In this document: positions 8,338 to 15,205 of the stretch, in pieces
Layout: the number at the start of each line of letters is the position of its first letter
Position numbering within the stretch: the stretch's first letter is position 1
DNA from: an uncultured Clostridia bacterium
Lineage (GTDB): Bacteria; Bacillota; Clostridia; Oscillospirales; Acutalibacteraceae
Assembly (NCBI GenBank): GCA_946407065.1
Contig: CAMJMQ010000025.1
Coordinates: 1 to 34,833 of the forward strand
Direction: 5' to 3'
DNA: 34,833 nucleotides
Translations under genes and position numbers: made by a program
The notes under the pieces: generated by a model
Databases searched by the model: none
What the model saw: only the letters and a program-made list of their open reading frames with translations
Told to the model about the DNA's origin: nothing

Positions 8338-9189
8338 ATGAAAACCTATCATTTCTACGGTCATCAGACCGCGACTGTTAAAACCGAAAACGGGCTGACC
8401 CCGCGCGACTGCTATGATATCCTCAGCGGTATCTGGTGCGCGGACACCTGCGCGCCGCGGATGCGGAGCGACTGGTCACCCGACAACAAGACGCTCGGAC
8501 AATGCTCGATCACGGCGTTCCTGATCCAAGACCTGTTCGGCGGCAAGGTGTACGGCATCCGGCAATCGGGCGGCAATTATCACTGCTTCAACGCAGTGGG
8601 CGACTGCGTGTTCGACCTGACGAGCGAGCAGTTCGGCGATATCAAGCTGGATTACCATGACTGCCCCGAGCAGCTGCGCGAGGTGCACTTCGCCAAGGAA
8701 GAAAAACAACAGCGGTATGAGAAGCTCAAAGCGGCGTTCCTCGCCGTGATGCCGACGATCCGACCCATGTGTAAAGAACACCTTGAGCGCTACGGCGCGA
8801 TCTACGCCGCGGCGTTCTCGGGAGAGCCGTGGAACGATCCTTGGGAACCGCGGGACGCGGTGATCCATGTGGGCGAGCTGCTCGATTCCAAGCAGGCGTA
8901 CGGGCTGGAATATATCGTGAACGGTGAGGTCGCGGGGTTCATCCTCGGCTCCTCGATGCTGTTCCATTATGGCAGGACGTTTGAGATCAATGACCTCGCT
9001 GTCGCGCCTGAGCACCAGCGGCAGGGGATCGCCGGACGATTGCTGACCCACTGTCTGGATGACATCAAAGAACAGGGAATGGTCGGCGTGCACTTGATTA
9101 CCGCGGGCGAGGGTATTTTGCCCCGCTTCTATGAGGATTTCGGATTCAGCAAGGAGAAGCGCGTGATCCTGATGGGTAGGGAACTCTAA
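8338..9189 (+). CDS. YunG-like domain fused to a GNAT N-acetyltransferase
   Basis: 283 residues from the ATG at 8338, preceded by AAGGA. Residues about 25-110 resemble the YunG family: a W..(D)T..P....DW.P.N.TLGQCSITAFL pattern, then FGGKVYG, a G.YHCFN motif and a closing DLTSEQF. This family is thought to have a papain-like/transglutaminase-like look with conserved Cys56 and His82, but its function is unknown. Residues about 145-283 are a GNAT fold with the acetyl-CoA loop QRQGIA (227-232) and a final FYEDFGF segment. Substrate is unknown. The fusion suggests that both domains act on the same small molecule or protein. Confidence 0.75.
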   Translation: MKTYHFYGHQTATVKTENGLTPRDCYDILSGIWCADTCAPRMRSDWSPDNKTLGQCSITAFLIQDLFGGKVYGIRQSGGNYHCFNAVGDCVFDLTSEQFGDIKLDYHDCPEQLREVHFAKEEKQQRYEKLKAAFLAVMPTIRPMCKEHLERYGAIYAAAFSGEPWNDPWEPRDAVIHVGELLDSKQAYGLEYIVNGEVAGFILGSSMLFHYGRTFEINDLAVAPEHQRQGIAGRLLTHCLDDIKEQGMVGVHLITAGEGILPRFYEDFGFSKEKRVILMGREL

Positions 9190-9190
9190 T

Positions 9191-9237
9191 GTTGAGATTA
9201 CCACGTCGCTGAACACATGTGTTTGCTCCTCGTAATA
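9191..9237 (+). repeat. Family-1 hairpin repeat, copy A (degenerate)
   Basis: It carries the family flanks GTTGAGATTACCACGTCG and CTCCTCGTAAT around a small palindromic centre (AACAC/GTGTT). It lies between the YunG-GNAT stop and the shared terminator. Confidence 0.65.
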
Positions 9238-9240
9238 ACT

Positions 9241-9285
9241 AAAAAAAGACCTCTTACATCGTAGTGATGTGAGAGGTCTTTGTGA
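9241..9285. terminator. Bidirectional terminator between convergent genes
   Basis: A long perfect stem (AAAGACCTCT.../...AGAGGTCTTT; arms about 9245-9260 and 9266-9282) has A-rich sequence on its left and T-rich sequence on its right. It can end both the YunG-GNAT gene (+) and the VOC gene (-). Confidence 0.85.
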
Positions 9286-9295
9286 TAGTTAAAAA

Positions 9296-9682
9296 TCAGT
9301 TCTTTGCTTTCTTTCTGATATGCTGACAGAGGTCAAACTTGAAGCCGGTCGGCGAGATCATCAGCGCCGATTTGGAGGAGGGGGGTTCGATGACGGAGTT
9401 GGAGCCGCAGACAAATCCGCGCGCGGTAAGCATCTCATACGCTTCCTCAAAATCATCGACATTCATGCGGATGATCACGGAATCCAGCGGCTTTACGGGG
9501 ACGCTCGCGATATCGATACAATGGCCGCCGGCGTCCCTCATGGTGACGTCGTTGATATCCCTGCCGTCGAGCTGAATATGCTTATGACGCTGCTTAAAGC
9601 CCAGATCCTCAAACAGCTTGATCATATTATCAGCGTCCGAAGAATCGGTTATGATAAGCGGACTGAAGCCGGTGACTTTCAT
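9296..9682 (-). CDS. VOC (glyoxalase/bleomycin-resistance fold) protein
   Basis: 128 residues, one VOC domain made of two beta-alpha-beta3 halves: FSPLIITDSSDADNMIKLFE opens the first and IIRMNVDDFEEAYEMLTARG the second; MISPTGFKFDLCQHI closes the fold. The metal ligands expected in active glyoxalases are not obvious, so substrate and activity are uncertain. The start follows a GGGGGAA ribosome binding site. It is 69 bp downstream of the hydrolase gene, possibly with its own promoter. Confidence 0.72.
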   Translation of the reverse strand: MKVTGFSPLIITDSSDADNMIKLFEDLGFKQRHKHIQLDGRDINDVTMRDAGGHCIDIASVPVKPLDSVIIRMNVDDFEEAYEMLTARGFVCGSNSVIEPPSSKSALMISPTGFKFDLCQHIRKKAKN

Positions 9683-9715
9683 GGTAGTTCCCCCATAGTG
9701 ATTTGCGTTGACATT

Positions 9716-9743
9716 ATCGTATCATATCCGACGCTTTTTGCAA
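9716..9743 (-). promoter_or_regulatory. Possible promoter of the VOC gene
   Basis: On the minus strand TTGCAA (9743-9738) and TACGAT (9721-9716) are 16 bp apart, about 34 bp before the VOC start. The -10 match is only moderate. Confidence 0.45.
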
Positions 9744-9751
9744 GGGGAATC

Positions 9752-10576
9752 TCAGCGATTGGATAGCGTTTCGGCGAATCGCAAAACGGCATAGGCGGTC
9801 TTATTCTGCTGTTCTTTGGCGGTGATTGTCGCCTCGCCGTCGCCTTTCTGCGCGCCGTAGTTGCCGAACTGCGCGTGATTGCCGCCGTCGATGACCGTTT
9901 CGGTGAAGTCGTTCGGGAAATACCCTTTGGCGTTTTCATATGCGTCACGGTCGAGCACTTTATCCTCGGTGCCGTAAACAGACAGTAAACCCAAGGATTT
10001 ATCAAGCGGCTTGGTGGGATAGGCGGCGAGCAGTACCACGCCGTCGACGCTGTCCTTGTGAGCGGCGGCATAGCCCGCGGCGATCATCCCGCCCATCGAA
10101 TGGCCGCCGACCATCACGGTGGGATACTCAACCTTCGCCATGATCTTGTCAGCGGCGTTTTGGTCAAAGATCGCCATGCGCATCGGCAGATCGAGCAAAA
10201 AGCAGTCCACACCCCCGGTCGCAATCTCCTGCATCAGCGGCAGATACGCCTGCGCATCCACCTTCGCGCCGGGGTAGAAGATCAGCGCCGTATCCTGCCC
10301 CGCGCCATCGACAAAAAATCCGCCGTCGATTTCGGTGACGGTGACGGCGGCGGAATCGGACATCACGGCAAGCGCTTCCTCCTGCGCTATATAATGAATG
10401 TTGAGGTAGCAAAAACCGGCAACACAAAAGATCAGCAATCCGACTCCGACGCTGATCAGGATATGTAAAATAAGCGGGAGCTTCTTTTTCTGCTTCTTGC
10501 GGATCAGTCCCGTAAGCAGGAAGCTGAGCCCGAATACGACCGCGACCGCCGCGACGGATAGTAAGATGTATTTCAA
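9752..10576 (-). CDS. Membrane-anchored alpha/beta hydrolase
   Basis: 274 residues starting at a TTG (10576) behind AGGTGAT at good spacing; no ATG fits as well. Two hydrophobic helices (about 3-24 and 34-58, separated by the basic RKKQKKK) anchor it, and the hydrolase domain follows from about residue 75. The nucleophile elbow is GGHSMGG (Ser160), the acid is probably Asp205 in YGTEDKV, and the base His234 in GGNHAQFG. The topology puts the catalytic domain most likely outside the membrane. It resembles the Abhydrolase_5/dienelactone-hydrolase-like group, whose substrates vary. It has its own promoter. Confidence 0.8.
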   Translation of the reverse strand: MKYILLSVAAVAVVFGLSFLLTGLIRKKQKKKLPLILHILISVGVGLLIFCVAGFCYLNIHYIAQEEALAVMSDSAAVTVTEIDGGFFVDGAGQDTALIFYPGAKVDAQAYLPLMQEIATGGVDCFLLDLPMRMAIFDQNAADKIMAKVEYPTVMVGGHSMGGMIAAGYAAAHKDSVDGVVLLAAYPTKPLDKSLGLLSVYGTEDKVLDRDAYENAKGYFPNDFTETVIDGGNHAQFGNYGAQKGDGEATITAKEQQNKTAYAVLRFAETLSNR

Positions 10577-10609
10577 ATGATCACCTGATTCTATGATTGT
10601 ACCGCGTTG

Positions 10610-10638
10610 AGTATAGCATAATTCGGAGCATTATACAA
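10610..10638 (-). promoter_or_regulatory. SigA-type promoter of the alpha/beta hydrolase gene
   Basis: Minus strand: -35 TTGTAT (10638-10633), 17 bp spacer, -10 TATACT (10615-10610), about 33 bp before the TTG start. Confidence 0.75.
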
Positions 10639-10686
10639 GGGCTGTAACGGGTTCTTACAGTGAAGATGAAAAATCGTCAAAAACAG

Positions 10687-10715
10687 TGGAACTTTTCAGA
10701 AATCTTCTGTATAAT
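10687..10715 (+). promoter_or_regulatory. Promoter of the E2-like gene
   Basis: A perfect -10 TATAAT (10710-10715) is preceded at 17 bp by a weak -35 TGGAAC (10687-10692). It is 56 bp before the start codon. Confidence 0.65.
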
Positions 10716-10771
10716 AAAAGAAAAAGCAATCGAGAACAAATCCGAACCCGGTTGCTTAAGGAGTGAGGAGC

Positions 10772-11338
10772 ATGGCCGATAACAGAAAGGAACGCTTAGC
10801 GGCGGACTACCGCGATATGCTGAGATTGCAGGACAGACCGTACCTGTCGTGGATCGTGACCAAGGGGGAGCCGCCGTACGCGGAGGAATACCTCTTGACC
10901 GTCAGGATCAGAACATACGCGCTCTCGGCGACCGAGGAGCGCTACATCGTCAGCACGATCGACGCCTGCACGATCCGGATCACGCTGTGGGACTCCTACC
11001 CCAAGCTCGCCCCGAACACCAAAATGCTCAACATGCCGCCCGTGTTCCACCCGAACTGGTACTCCAAGGGCACCTACTGCCCGAGCGAGCGGTGGCATAA
11101 GGACTGTTCCCTGATCGATTATGTCAAACGGATGCTGGGCACGCTGACCTATGATCCGTCGCAGATCGAAACGCGATCCCCCGCGAATTTCAAGGCAGCG
11201 GCATGGTTTAAGAAAATGCGGGATCATGATGAGCTCTTCCCGTCCGATCCCGTCGAGCTGACGGAAAACGCTCCCGACGAGATCAAAGAGAAGGAAAGCC
11301 TCGGCGCCATCATCGACAGCTGGGAGATCAAACGATGA
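10772..11338 (+). CDS. Solitary ubiquitin-conjugating (E2/UBC-fold) like protein
   Basis: 188 residues from the ATG at 10772, with AAGGAG eight bases upstream. The core strongly resembles an E2: PP.FHPN (89-95), then a Gly and Cys at the E2 spacing (HPN at 93-95, G100, C103; eukaryotic E2s have the same ten-residue step from His to the catalytic Cys), a Trp five residues later (W108), a hydrophobic helix KDCSLIDYVKRMLGTL, YDP like the E2 DPN, and SPANFKAAAWF like the E2 C-terminal helix. The N-terminal 80 residues give the expected helix plus beta meander ending in YPKLAP. Bacterial E2s usually sit beside E1, JAB or ubiquitin-like genes in defence or modification cassettes; none is visible here. 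It has its own promoter. Whether it is catalytic or only UBC-fold is unknown. Confidence 0.75.
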   Translation: MADNRKERLAADYRDMLRLQDRPYLSWIVTKGEPPYAEEYLLTVRIRTYALSATEERYIVSTIDACTIRITLWDSYPKLAPNTKMLNMPPVFHPNWYSKGTYCPSERWHKDCSLIDYVKRMLGTLTYDPSQIETRSPANFKAAAWFKKMRDHDELFPSDPVELTENAPDEIKEKESLGAIIDSWEIKR

Positions 11339-11389
11339 TCATTTTCTGATACTCGCCTGACACACGTGTCCGCTCGAGCAATCCATAAG

Positions 11390-11455
11390 CAACCCTCCGA
11401 GTCGGAACCCATGCTGACGCATGGATTCGACCCACCTCCCTTAGGAAAGGGAGGC
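11390..11455 (+). repeat. Family-2 two-hairpin repeat, copy A
   Basis: It starts CAACCCTCCGAGTC, has a central hairpin CCATG/CATGG, then GAC and the invariant hairpin CTCCCTT/AAGGGAG. It lies in the 158-bp gap before the phospholipase C-like gene; no other feature is seen in that gap. Confidence 0.7.
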
Positions 11456-11496
11456 TTGAGGTGTTTTAGTCATCAATTTTTATCGGAGGTGGCGAT

Positions 11497-12252
11497 ATGC
11501 CCGATATCATTGTGCATACGAGCTTCGGCGCTCAGGTGCTGGAGCAACTGAATATTGATGTTGACCGCGAGATCTATGACTTCGGTCTGGTCGGTCCCGA
11601 TCCGTATCTGTTCTACCGCTTTTATATCGCGCCGTTCCGCCATCGTGTCAACCGCTACTCATCCAAAATGCACCGCGAGCATACAGGCGACTTCCTCGTT
11701 GAGCTGATCAAGCGAGGCAAGGAGGATCATAAGGTGTTCTCTTACGCGGCGGGTTTCCTCTGCCACTACGCGCTGGATTCCAACACCCATCCCTACATCA
11801 ACCGCAAGGCAAAGAACCGCTTTCCGATGCACATGGCGATCGAGCATAAGCTCGACAGGATGAATGGCGGCGAGGTGCGGATCCCGCACTTTTTGCCCGA
11901 GTCGATGAAGGAGACTGTCGGCGGCGCGATCACCCGGATCTACGGATGGGATGACGCGTGGGAGAAGTTCAGGCAGGGTCACCGCGACATGAAGCCGTTC
12001 TATGCTATCGTCACGGACAAGAGCGGACTGCTGGATAAGTTCGCGAGCAAAACGCACTCAAAGCTCGCGCTGGTATCGTACCGCAGTAAGGCGATCGACG
12101 ATATGGATCTGCGGGGCTTTTACCCGCTCTACCGCAGGGCGGTGGAGGACGCGGTGCGGTTCATCGAGGCGGCAGATGCCTTTGTGCACGACAAGATCGA
12201 TGAAGCGGCGCTCAGAGAGATCATCGGCAACCGCTCGTATATCGACGGATAA
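11497..12252 (+). CDS. Zinc-dependent phospholipase C-like protein
   Basis: 251 residues, all-alpha, starting behind GGAGGTGGCGAT. The pattern of conserved metal-type residues is that of the bacterial zinc-dependent phospholipase C superfamily: H7, D35 in VGPDPYLFYR, H59/H62 in MHREH, and GFLCHYALDSNTHPY (H90, D94, H98). There is no signal peptide, unlike the secreted clostridial alpha toxin, so it is probably an intracellular member with unknown substrate. The acylphosphatase gene begins 13 bp downstream, suggesting one transcript. Confidence 0.82.
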   Translation: MPDIIVHTSFGAQVLEQLNIDVDREIYDFGLVGPDPYLFYRFYIAPFRHRVNRYSSKMHREHTGDFLVELIKRGKEDHKVFSYAAGFLCHYALDSNTHPYINRKAKNRFPMHMAIEHKLDRMNGGEVRIPHFLPESMKETVGGAITRIYGWDDAWEKFRQGHRDMKPFYAIVTDKSGLLDKFASKTHSKLALVSYRSKAIDDMDLRGFYPLYRRAVEDAVRFIEAADAFVHDKIDEAALREIIGNRSYIDG

Positions 12253-12265
12253 TTGAGGTGAACAT

Positions 12266-12556
12266 ATGCTGACAAAACGAAAAACGGTACGCAAATACAT
12301 CCGATTCTACGGTCAGGTGCAAGCGGTAGGATTCCGCTGGACGGCGATGCAGGCGGCAAAGCTGTACGGCGTGACAGGTTGGGTGCGGAATGAATATGAC
12401 GACAGTGTATCGATGGAGATACAGGGCACCGAGCGACAGATCGACGACGTGATCGCCGCCATCGATCGCGGCACCTATATCGTCATCGACCGCATGGAGG
12501 TCAAGCGACTGGAAACCGTTGAGGAAGAACGTGGATTTCGGGTGAAGTATCATTAG
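12266..12556 (+). CDS. acyP: Acylphosphatase
   Basis: 96 residues, the family's normal size, with a GAGGTG ribosome binding site. The signature GQVQAVGFRW (16-25) holds the phosphate-binding loop and catalytic Arg24; GVTGWVRN (35-42) ends in catalytic Asn42; then SVSMEIQG. It hydrolyses acyl phosphates such as acetyl phosphate or 1,3-bisphosphoglycerate in the cytoplasm. Co-transcribed with the phospholipase C-like gene; no functional link is obvious. Confidence 0.92.
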   Translation: MLTKRKTVRKYIRFYGQVQAVGFRWTAMQAAKLYGVTGWVRNEYDDSVSMEIQGTERQIDDVIAAIDRGTYIVIDRMEVKRLETVEEERGFRVKYH

Positions 12557-12602
12557 GCGTAGACTTGATTTAGTTTCTTCCTTCAGTCGATCAAATCGAT
12601 AT

Positions 12603-12646
12603 CAACCCTCAGTCACTTCGTGACAGCTCCCTTAGAAAAGGGAGCC
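12603..12646 (+). repeat. Family-2 two-hairpin repeat, copy B
   Basis: It has CAACCCTCAGTC, a small stem GTCAC/GTGAC, then the hairpin GCTCCCTT/AAGGGAGC. It is the first of four copies in the gene-free stretch 12557-13138, which otherwise holds only the two terminator hairpins listed here. Confidence 0.75.
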
Positions 12647-12693
12647 CAGCTTGTCGAAAAAGTATCGATATAATATGAGCAGACATTTTCTAA

Positions 12694-12747
12694 GGCTCCT
12701 TTTGGTAAAAGGAGCTGTCGCCGGACACGCGTGTCGGGCGACTGAGG
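12694..12747 (-). repeat. Family-2 two-hairpin repeat, copy C (inverted)
   Basis: Opposite orientation to copy B: hairpin GGCTCC...GGAGC, then TGTC, a central palindrome GACACGCGTGTC, and GACTGAGG. The central stem differs in sequence from other copies but still pairs. Confidence 0.75.
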
Positions 12748-12854
12748 AATTGCATAAATTGATCGACCAAAGGGAGAAACCTATTAATTATCAAGGCTTG
12801 ATCAACACTATTCTTATGGTAACTCGCTTTGCTCAAACAATTGATACAATTCAT

Positions 12855-12895
12855 CCGCCTCCTTGCGGAGGCACCTTCCTTTCCCAAAGGAAGGC
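12855..12895 (+). repeat. Family-2 repeat, degenerate copy D
   Basis: Two adjacent hairpins, GCCTCC/GGAGGC and CCTTCCTTT/AAAGGAAGG, in the same layout as copies A-C but with diverged sequence. Confidence 0.55.
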
Positions 12896-12914
12896 TTTTT
12901 AAGGTTTTTCTACA

Positions 12915-12941
12915 GACTGAGCTCCCTTAGAAAAGGGAGCC
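12915..12941 (+). repeat. Family-2 repeat, partial copy E
   Basis: GACTGA followed by the invariant hairpin GCTCCCTT/AAGGGAGC, identical over that hairpin to copy B. The variable hairpin is missing. Confidence 0.65.
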
Positions 12942-12957
12942 TTTGTTAAAAGGGAAC

Positions 12958-12978
12958 GGAGCAATCCGCTCCTTTTTT
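12958..12978 (+). terminator. Short hairpin plus T run
   Basis: GGAGC/GCTCC with a 5-base loop runs directly into TTTTTT. It could end plus-strand transcription from the acylphosphatase operon after the repeat cluster. Confidence 0.55.
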
Positions 12979-13000
12979 GTTATCCGTAATGTCCGTATCA

Positions 13001-13035
13001 ACAACAAAAACCGCCGCTGTGGGAGAGCGACGGTT
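13001..13035 (-). terminator. Terminator downstream of the 55-residue gene
   Basis: Hairpin with arms 13009-13018 and 13026-13035 (AACCGTCGCT with AGCGGCGGTT on the minus strand, one mismatch), followed on the minus strand by TTTTTGTTGTT. Confidence 0.7.
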
Positions 13036-13138
13036 CGACACTATGGAGTAACCACACCATAACAATAGGAGGATACGAGAAAGGTTATTCCACATCTTTA
13101 TTCACTTGTTCAAGCGGAATCGTTTCTCCGCTCTCACT

Positions 13139-13306
13139 TCAAGCGGAGCGATCGAGGTCGTGCATCAGCCTGACTTTCATCTTATCCCCCTCGACAAAGA
13201 TATCCACCGCATCGATGTGTTTGTCGGGGTGCGCTTTGACAAGCTCGCTGACATACATGTTGATAATTTTGTCGGATACGTGTTCTCCTCTTACGTTGAC
13301 CTTCAT
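13139..13306 (-). CDS. Small conserved-looking protein, 55 residues, unknown function
   Basis: The reading frame begins MKVNVRGEHV and ends LMHDLDRSA. A near-perfect AAGGAGATGA precedes the ATG (13306) by seven bases, a SigA-type promoter lies at 13353-13380, and a terminator follows at 13001-13035, so the unit is complete. The composition is balanced and soluble, with a probable beta strand, a helix (SDKIINMYVSELVKAH) and two strands (AVDIFVEGD, KMKVRLMHD). It has no Cys or membrane segment. I do not recognise a family. Confidence 0.7.
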   Translation of the reverse strand: MKVNVRGEHVSDKIINMYVSELVKAHPDKHIDAVDIFVEGDKMKVRLMHDLDRSA

Positions 13307-13352
13307 ACAATCATCTCCTTCAATTATTCGAACAGTTGTTTTATTTCCTACA

Positions 13353-13380
13353 ATTATATTGTAACAGAAGACCCCTGTAA
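13353..13380 (-). promoter_or_regulatory. Promoter of the 55-residue gene
   Basis: Minus strand: -35-like TTACAG (13380-13375), 16 bp, perfect -10 TATAAT (13358-13353). From here to about 13560 the DNA is very AT-rich and no other feature is seen. Confidence 0.6.
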
Positions 13381-13634
13381 TTTCCAGTTACAGGTTGCCC
13401 ATTTTCATATCAGTTTGTTAACGGTTAATTCCTTTTTGAATAAAAATAATGTCACTTTGTAACCGTTAATTCCCATTTGAAAATAAACGATTTTTTAATA
13501 TATTTTGAAGAAAAATAACCGAAAATCACAAGATTTTGTATCTTCCGCAGAAGAAATTTATAATTTTTCATAATCGAAAAATAGGTGGTTTTCGGGGTCG
13601 AAGCGTTCGGAATGTTCGAACACTCCGCAAGGAT

Positions 13635-13685
13635 GAGGTTGGGATTGCCACGTCGTCGGCTTTGACGCCGACTCCTCGCAATGAC
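13635..13685 (+). repeat. Family-1 hairpin repeat, copy B
   Basis: Flanks GAGGTTGGGATTGCCACG and CTCCTCGCAATGACG enclose a stem GTCGGC/GCCGAC (about 13656-13673). It lies in the gap 13560-13790, with the hairpin at 13698 the only other feature there. Confidence 0.8.
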
Positions 13686-13697
13686 GGTATAGAATAA

Positions 13698-13731
13698 CAG
13701 ACGAGGATCCGTATCCTCGTCTGCGTTTTTT
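13698..13731. terminator. Strong hairpin terminator near the DUF5131 gene end
   Basis: A perfect 11-bp stem CAGACGAGGAT/ATCCTCGTCTG with a 4-base loop and TTTTTT on the plus-strand side; on the minus side only TTATTCTAT follows. It may act in both directions and would end the minus-strand ACT-DUF5131 transcript. Confidence 0.7.
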
Positions 13732-13792
13732 CAAAATTTTATTTTTGGCGGACATTTCCAAGTTGATGAAAAGTCGCGCGCGATCTGTCTGT

Positions 13793-14671
13793 TTACTTCG
13801 GCTCACATTTGCCGCAGCGGGTACAGCCGTTGCAGATGATCTTCATGCCGCAGGTTTGGCATTTTTCGGAAAAGTACGGCTGATAGCGGCGCTCCTCTCG
13901 CAGAGGCATACCGAGCAGGTTGGTGAGCTTGAAGTCGATCGGATTGCCCTTGTAGCTCAAGCCCGATTTATACGCCTGGCTCGCCTGCAGCTCGCTGCTC
14001 TCGATGCGGTACATCCTGCCGTCCTTGACAAAGCGCCTGCCTGTGCCGACAAAGGCGAAGGTGACGTTATACTCCCTGCACTCGTCGCTGAGCGTCTTGA
14101 CCCACTCATAGTGGCACGGCCGCGCTCCCGCGTAGTTCTCGCCGTCGCAGATGACCTGCTCGAGCTGTCCGGTCTTGAGATATTCTCTCAGGCTCACCGC
14201 GCCGATGAACGGCGCGCACATCACACCCTTGTGCTTGAACGGCAACGTCAGCAGGATCGGGATGCGCTCGTCGGCACGCTGCTGGTTCTCACAGCTCACG
14301 TTGAAAAAAACGTTCTCCCAGCCGTCGCCCCAGTCATACGGCAGGCAATCCGCCACACGCTCGGGGCGTTTTGTTAAGAGGAAAAAGACGACGTCGGGGC
14401 GCTGACGGATGATGTGCCACGCTTCATCCCGCCACAAGTCCGCCTCTTCCAAAAAGAAATCCGAGGTCATGCACACACGGAGCTGCTCGCCGCTCTCGAT
14501 CTTGTAACGACCGCGGCGATCCTTGGACAGCGGATAGTTGAAGCCGGATTTCGTTTTGTAGATATCCGCGCCGTTTTTGCCGCGCTGTTCATCGAGAAAG
14601 TACATATAGCAGTTCCGGCAGCCCTCGCTGCACTTTTTGCAGCCGTGCCACGGGTTCCATATATCGTGCAT
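13793..14671 (-). CDS. DUF5131 (phage Gp37/Gp68-like) protein with C-terminal zinc ribbon
   Basis: 292 residues starting behind GAAGGTGAGATC. The N-terminal IWNPWHGCKKCSEGCRNCYM carries four Cys (11, 14, 18, 21), the family hallmark and reminiscent of radical-SAM-type cluster binding, although activity is unproven. Next come VCMTSDFFLEEADLWRDEAW, FFLLTKRPER and FFNVSCENQQRADERIP, all typical of DUF5131. The C-terminal 25 residues hold six Cys (271, 274, 280, 283, 286, 289), a zinc-ribbon-like tail. DUF5131 genes occur in phages and in ordinary chromosomes; no phage genes surround this one. It follows the ACT gene by 34 bp. Confidence 0.85.
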   Translation of the reverse strand: MHDIWNPWHGCKKCSEGCRNCYMYFLDEQRGKNGADIYKTKSGFNYPLSKDRRGRYKIESGEQLRVCMTSDFFLEEADLWRDEAWHIIRQRPDVVFFLLTKRPERVADCLPYDWGDGWENVFFNVSCENQQRADERIPILLTLPFKHKGVMCAPFIGAVSLREYLKTGQLEQVICDGENYAGARPCHYEWVKTLSDECREYNVTFAFVGTGRRFVKDGRMYRIESSELQASQAYKSGLSYKGNPIDFKLTNLLGMPLREERRYQPYFSEKCQTCGMKIICNGCTRCGKCEPK

Positions 14672-14705
14672 GATCTCACCTTCTTTCTGTTTGCATCGAG
14701 TATGC

Positions 14706-15077
14706 TCAGTCGGTTACGGTATAGCCATTGTCCGCAAGCGCGTTCAACGCGCGATCAAAGTCTTTTTCCTTAACAAGGATGTAGTCGGTGTTGTAGGTGG
14801 ACACAGCGAAGATGCCGATCTGCTGCTCCGCTAAGATTGCGGAGAGCTTTGACAAGATCCCGATCAGGGAGAAATCCAGCACCCCCTGTATCCGAAAGCC
14901 CCGCCAACCGTCATCACGCTCCAAAGTGCTCGCGGGCACATCCTCGGTACGGCACACGAGCGAGAGCTCCTCATCCGTCCTGCCGATAAAATAAAAATCC
15001 TTTTGTAAATCGATTTCGGAAACGTCCGATATCTTGCATACCGACAGGCAGTACGGCATTTTTTTCAGTTCCATCAT
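14706..15077 (-). CDS. ACT-domain protein
   Basis: 123 residues. The N-terminal half (YCLSVCKISDVSEIDLQKDF ... FIGRTDEELSLVCRTEDVP) and the C-terminal half (GVLDFSLIGILSKLSAILAE, then IGIFAVSTYNTDYILVKE) match the two-ACT arrangement of CASTOR/ACT_7-like proteins, which usually bind amino acids. It probably senses an amino acid; partner and ligand are unknown. AAAGGAG precedes two adjacent ATG codons, and the second, at 15074, is equally possible. It has its own promoter and leads into the DUF5131 gene. Confidence 0.85.
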   Translation of the reverse strand: MMELKKMPYCLSVCKISDVSEIDLQKDFYFIGRTDEELSLVCRTEDVPASTLERDDGWRGFRIQGVLDFSLIGILSKLSAILAEQQIGIFAVSTYNTDYILVKEKDFDRALNALADNGYTVTD

Positions 15078-15111
15078 CTTACTCCTTTGCTGTTCTCTTA
15101 TCTCTCCCTAT

Positions 15112-15139
15112 ATTATAGCTGATTTCGCAGGAAAAGCAA
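15112..15139 (-). promoter_or_regulatory. SigA-type promoter of the ACT-DUF5131 operon
   Basis: Minus strand: TTGCTT (15139-15134), 16 bp spacer, TATAAT (15117-15112), 34 bp before the ACT start. Confidence 0.75.
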
Positions 15140-15159
15140 AGGAGATTTGAAAAGATCGA

Positions 15160-15192
15160 CAAAAGAAAAGAGCCGGCATAAAACCGACTCTT
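15160..15192 (-). terminator. Terminator of the truncated permease gene
   Basis: Hairpin with arms 15168-15176 and 15184-15192 (one mismatch), followed on the minus strand by TTTTCTTTTG. Confidence 0.7.
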
Positions 15193-15205
15193 ACGATAAT
15201 TGAAA

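Noticed and set aside
12651..12902. 83-residue plus-strand open frame
   Set aside because: It consists largely of family-2 hairpin repeats read as codons and has no ribosome binding site.
12945..13092. Short minus-strand frame starting MWNNLSRILLLLW
   Set aside because: It has no ribosome binding site and reads through the terminator hairpin at 13001-13035; the hydrophobic start is probably chance.
13106..13462. 118-residue plus-strand open frame
   Set aside because: It is antisense to the 55-residue gene and its promoter, lacks a ribosome binding site and runs into very AT-rich DNA.
11339..13800. CRISPR array in the repeat-rich region
   Set aside because: Repeats are hairpins of unequal spacing and mixed orientation, without regular spacers or cas genes.
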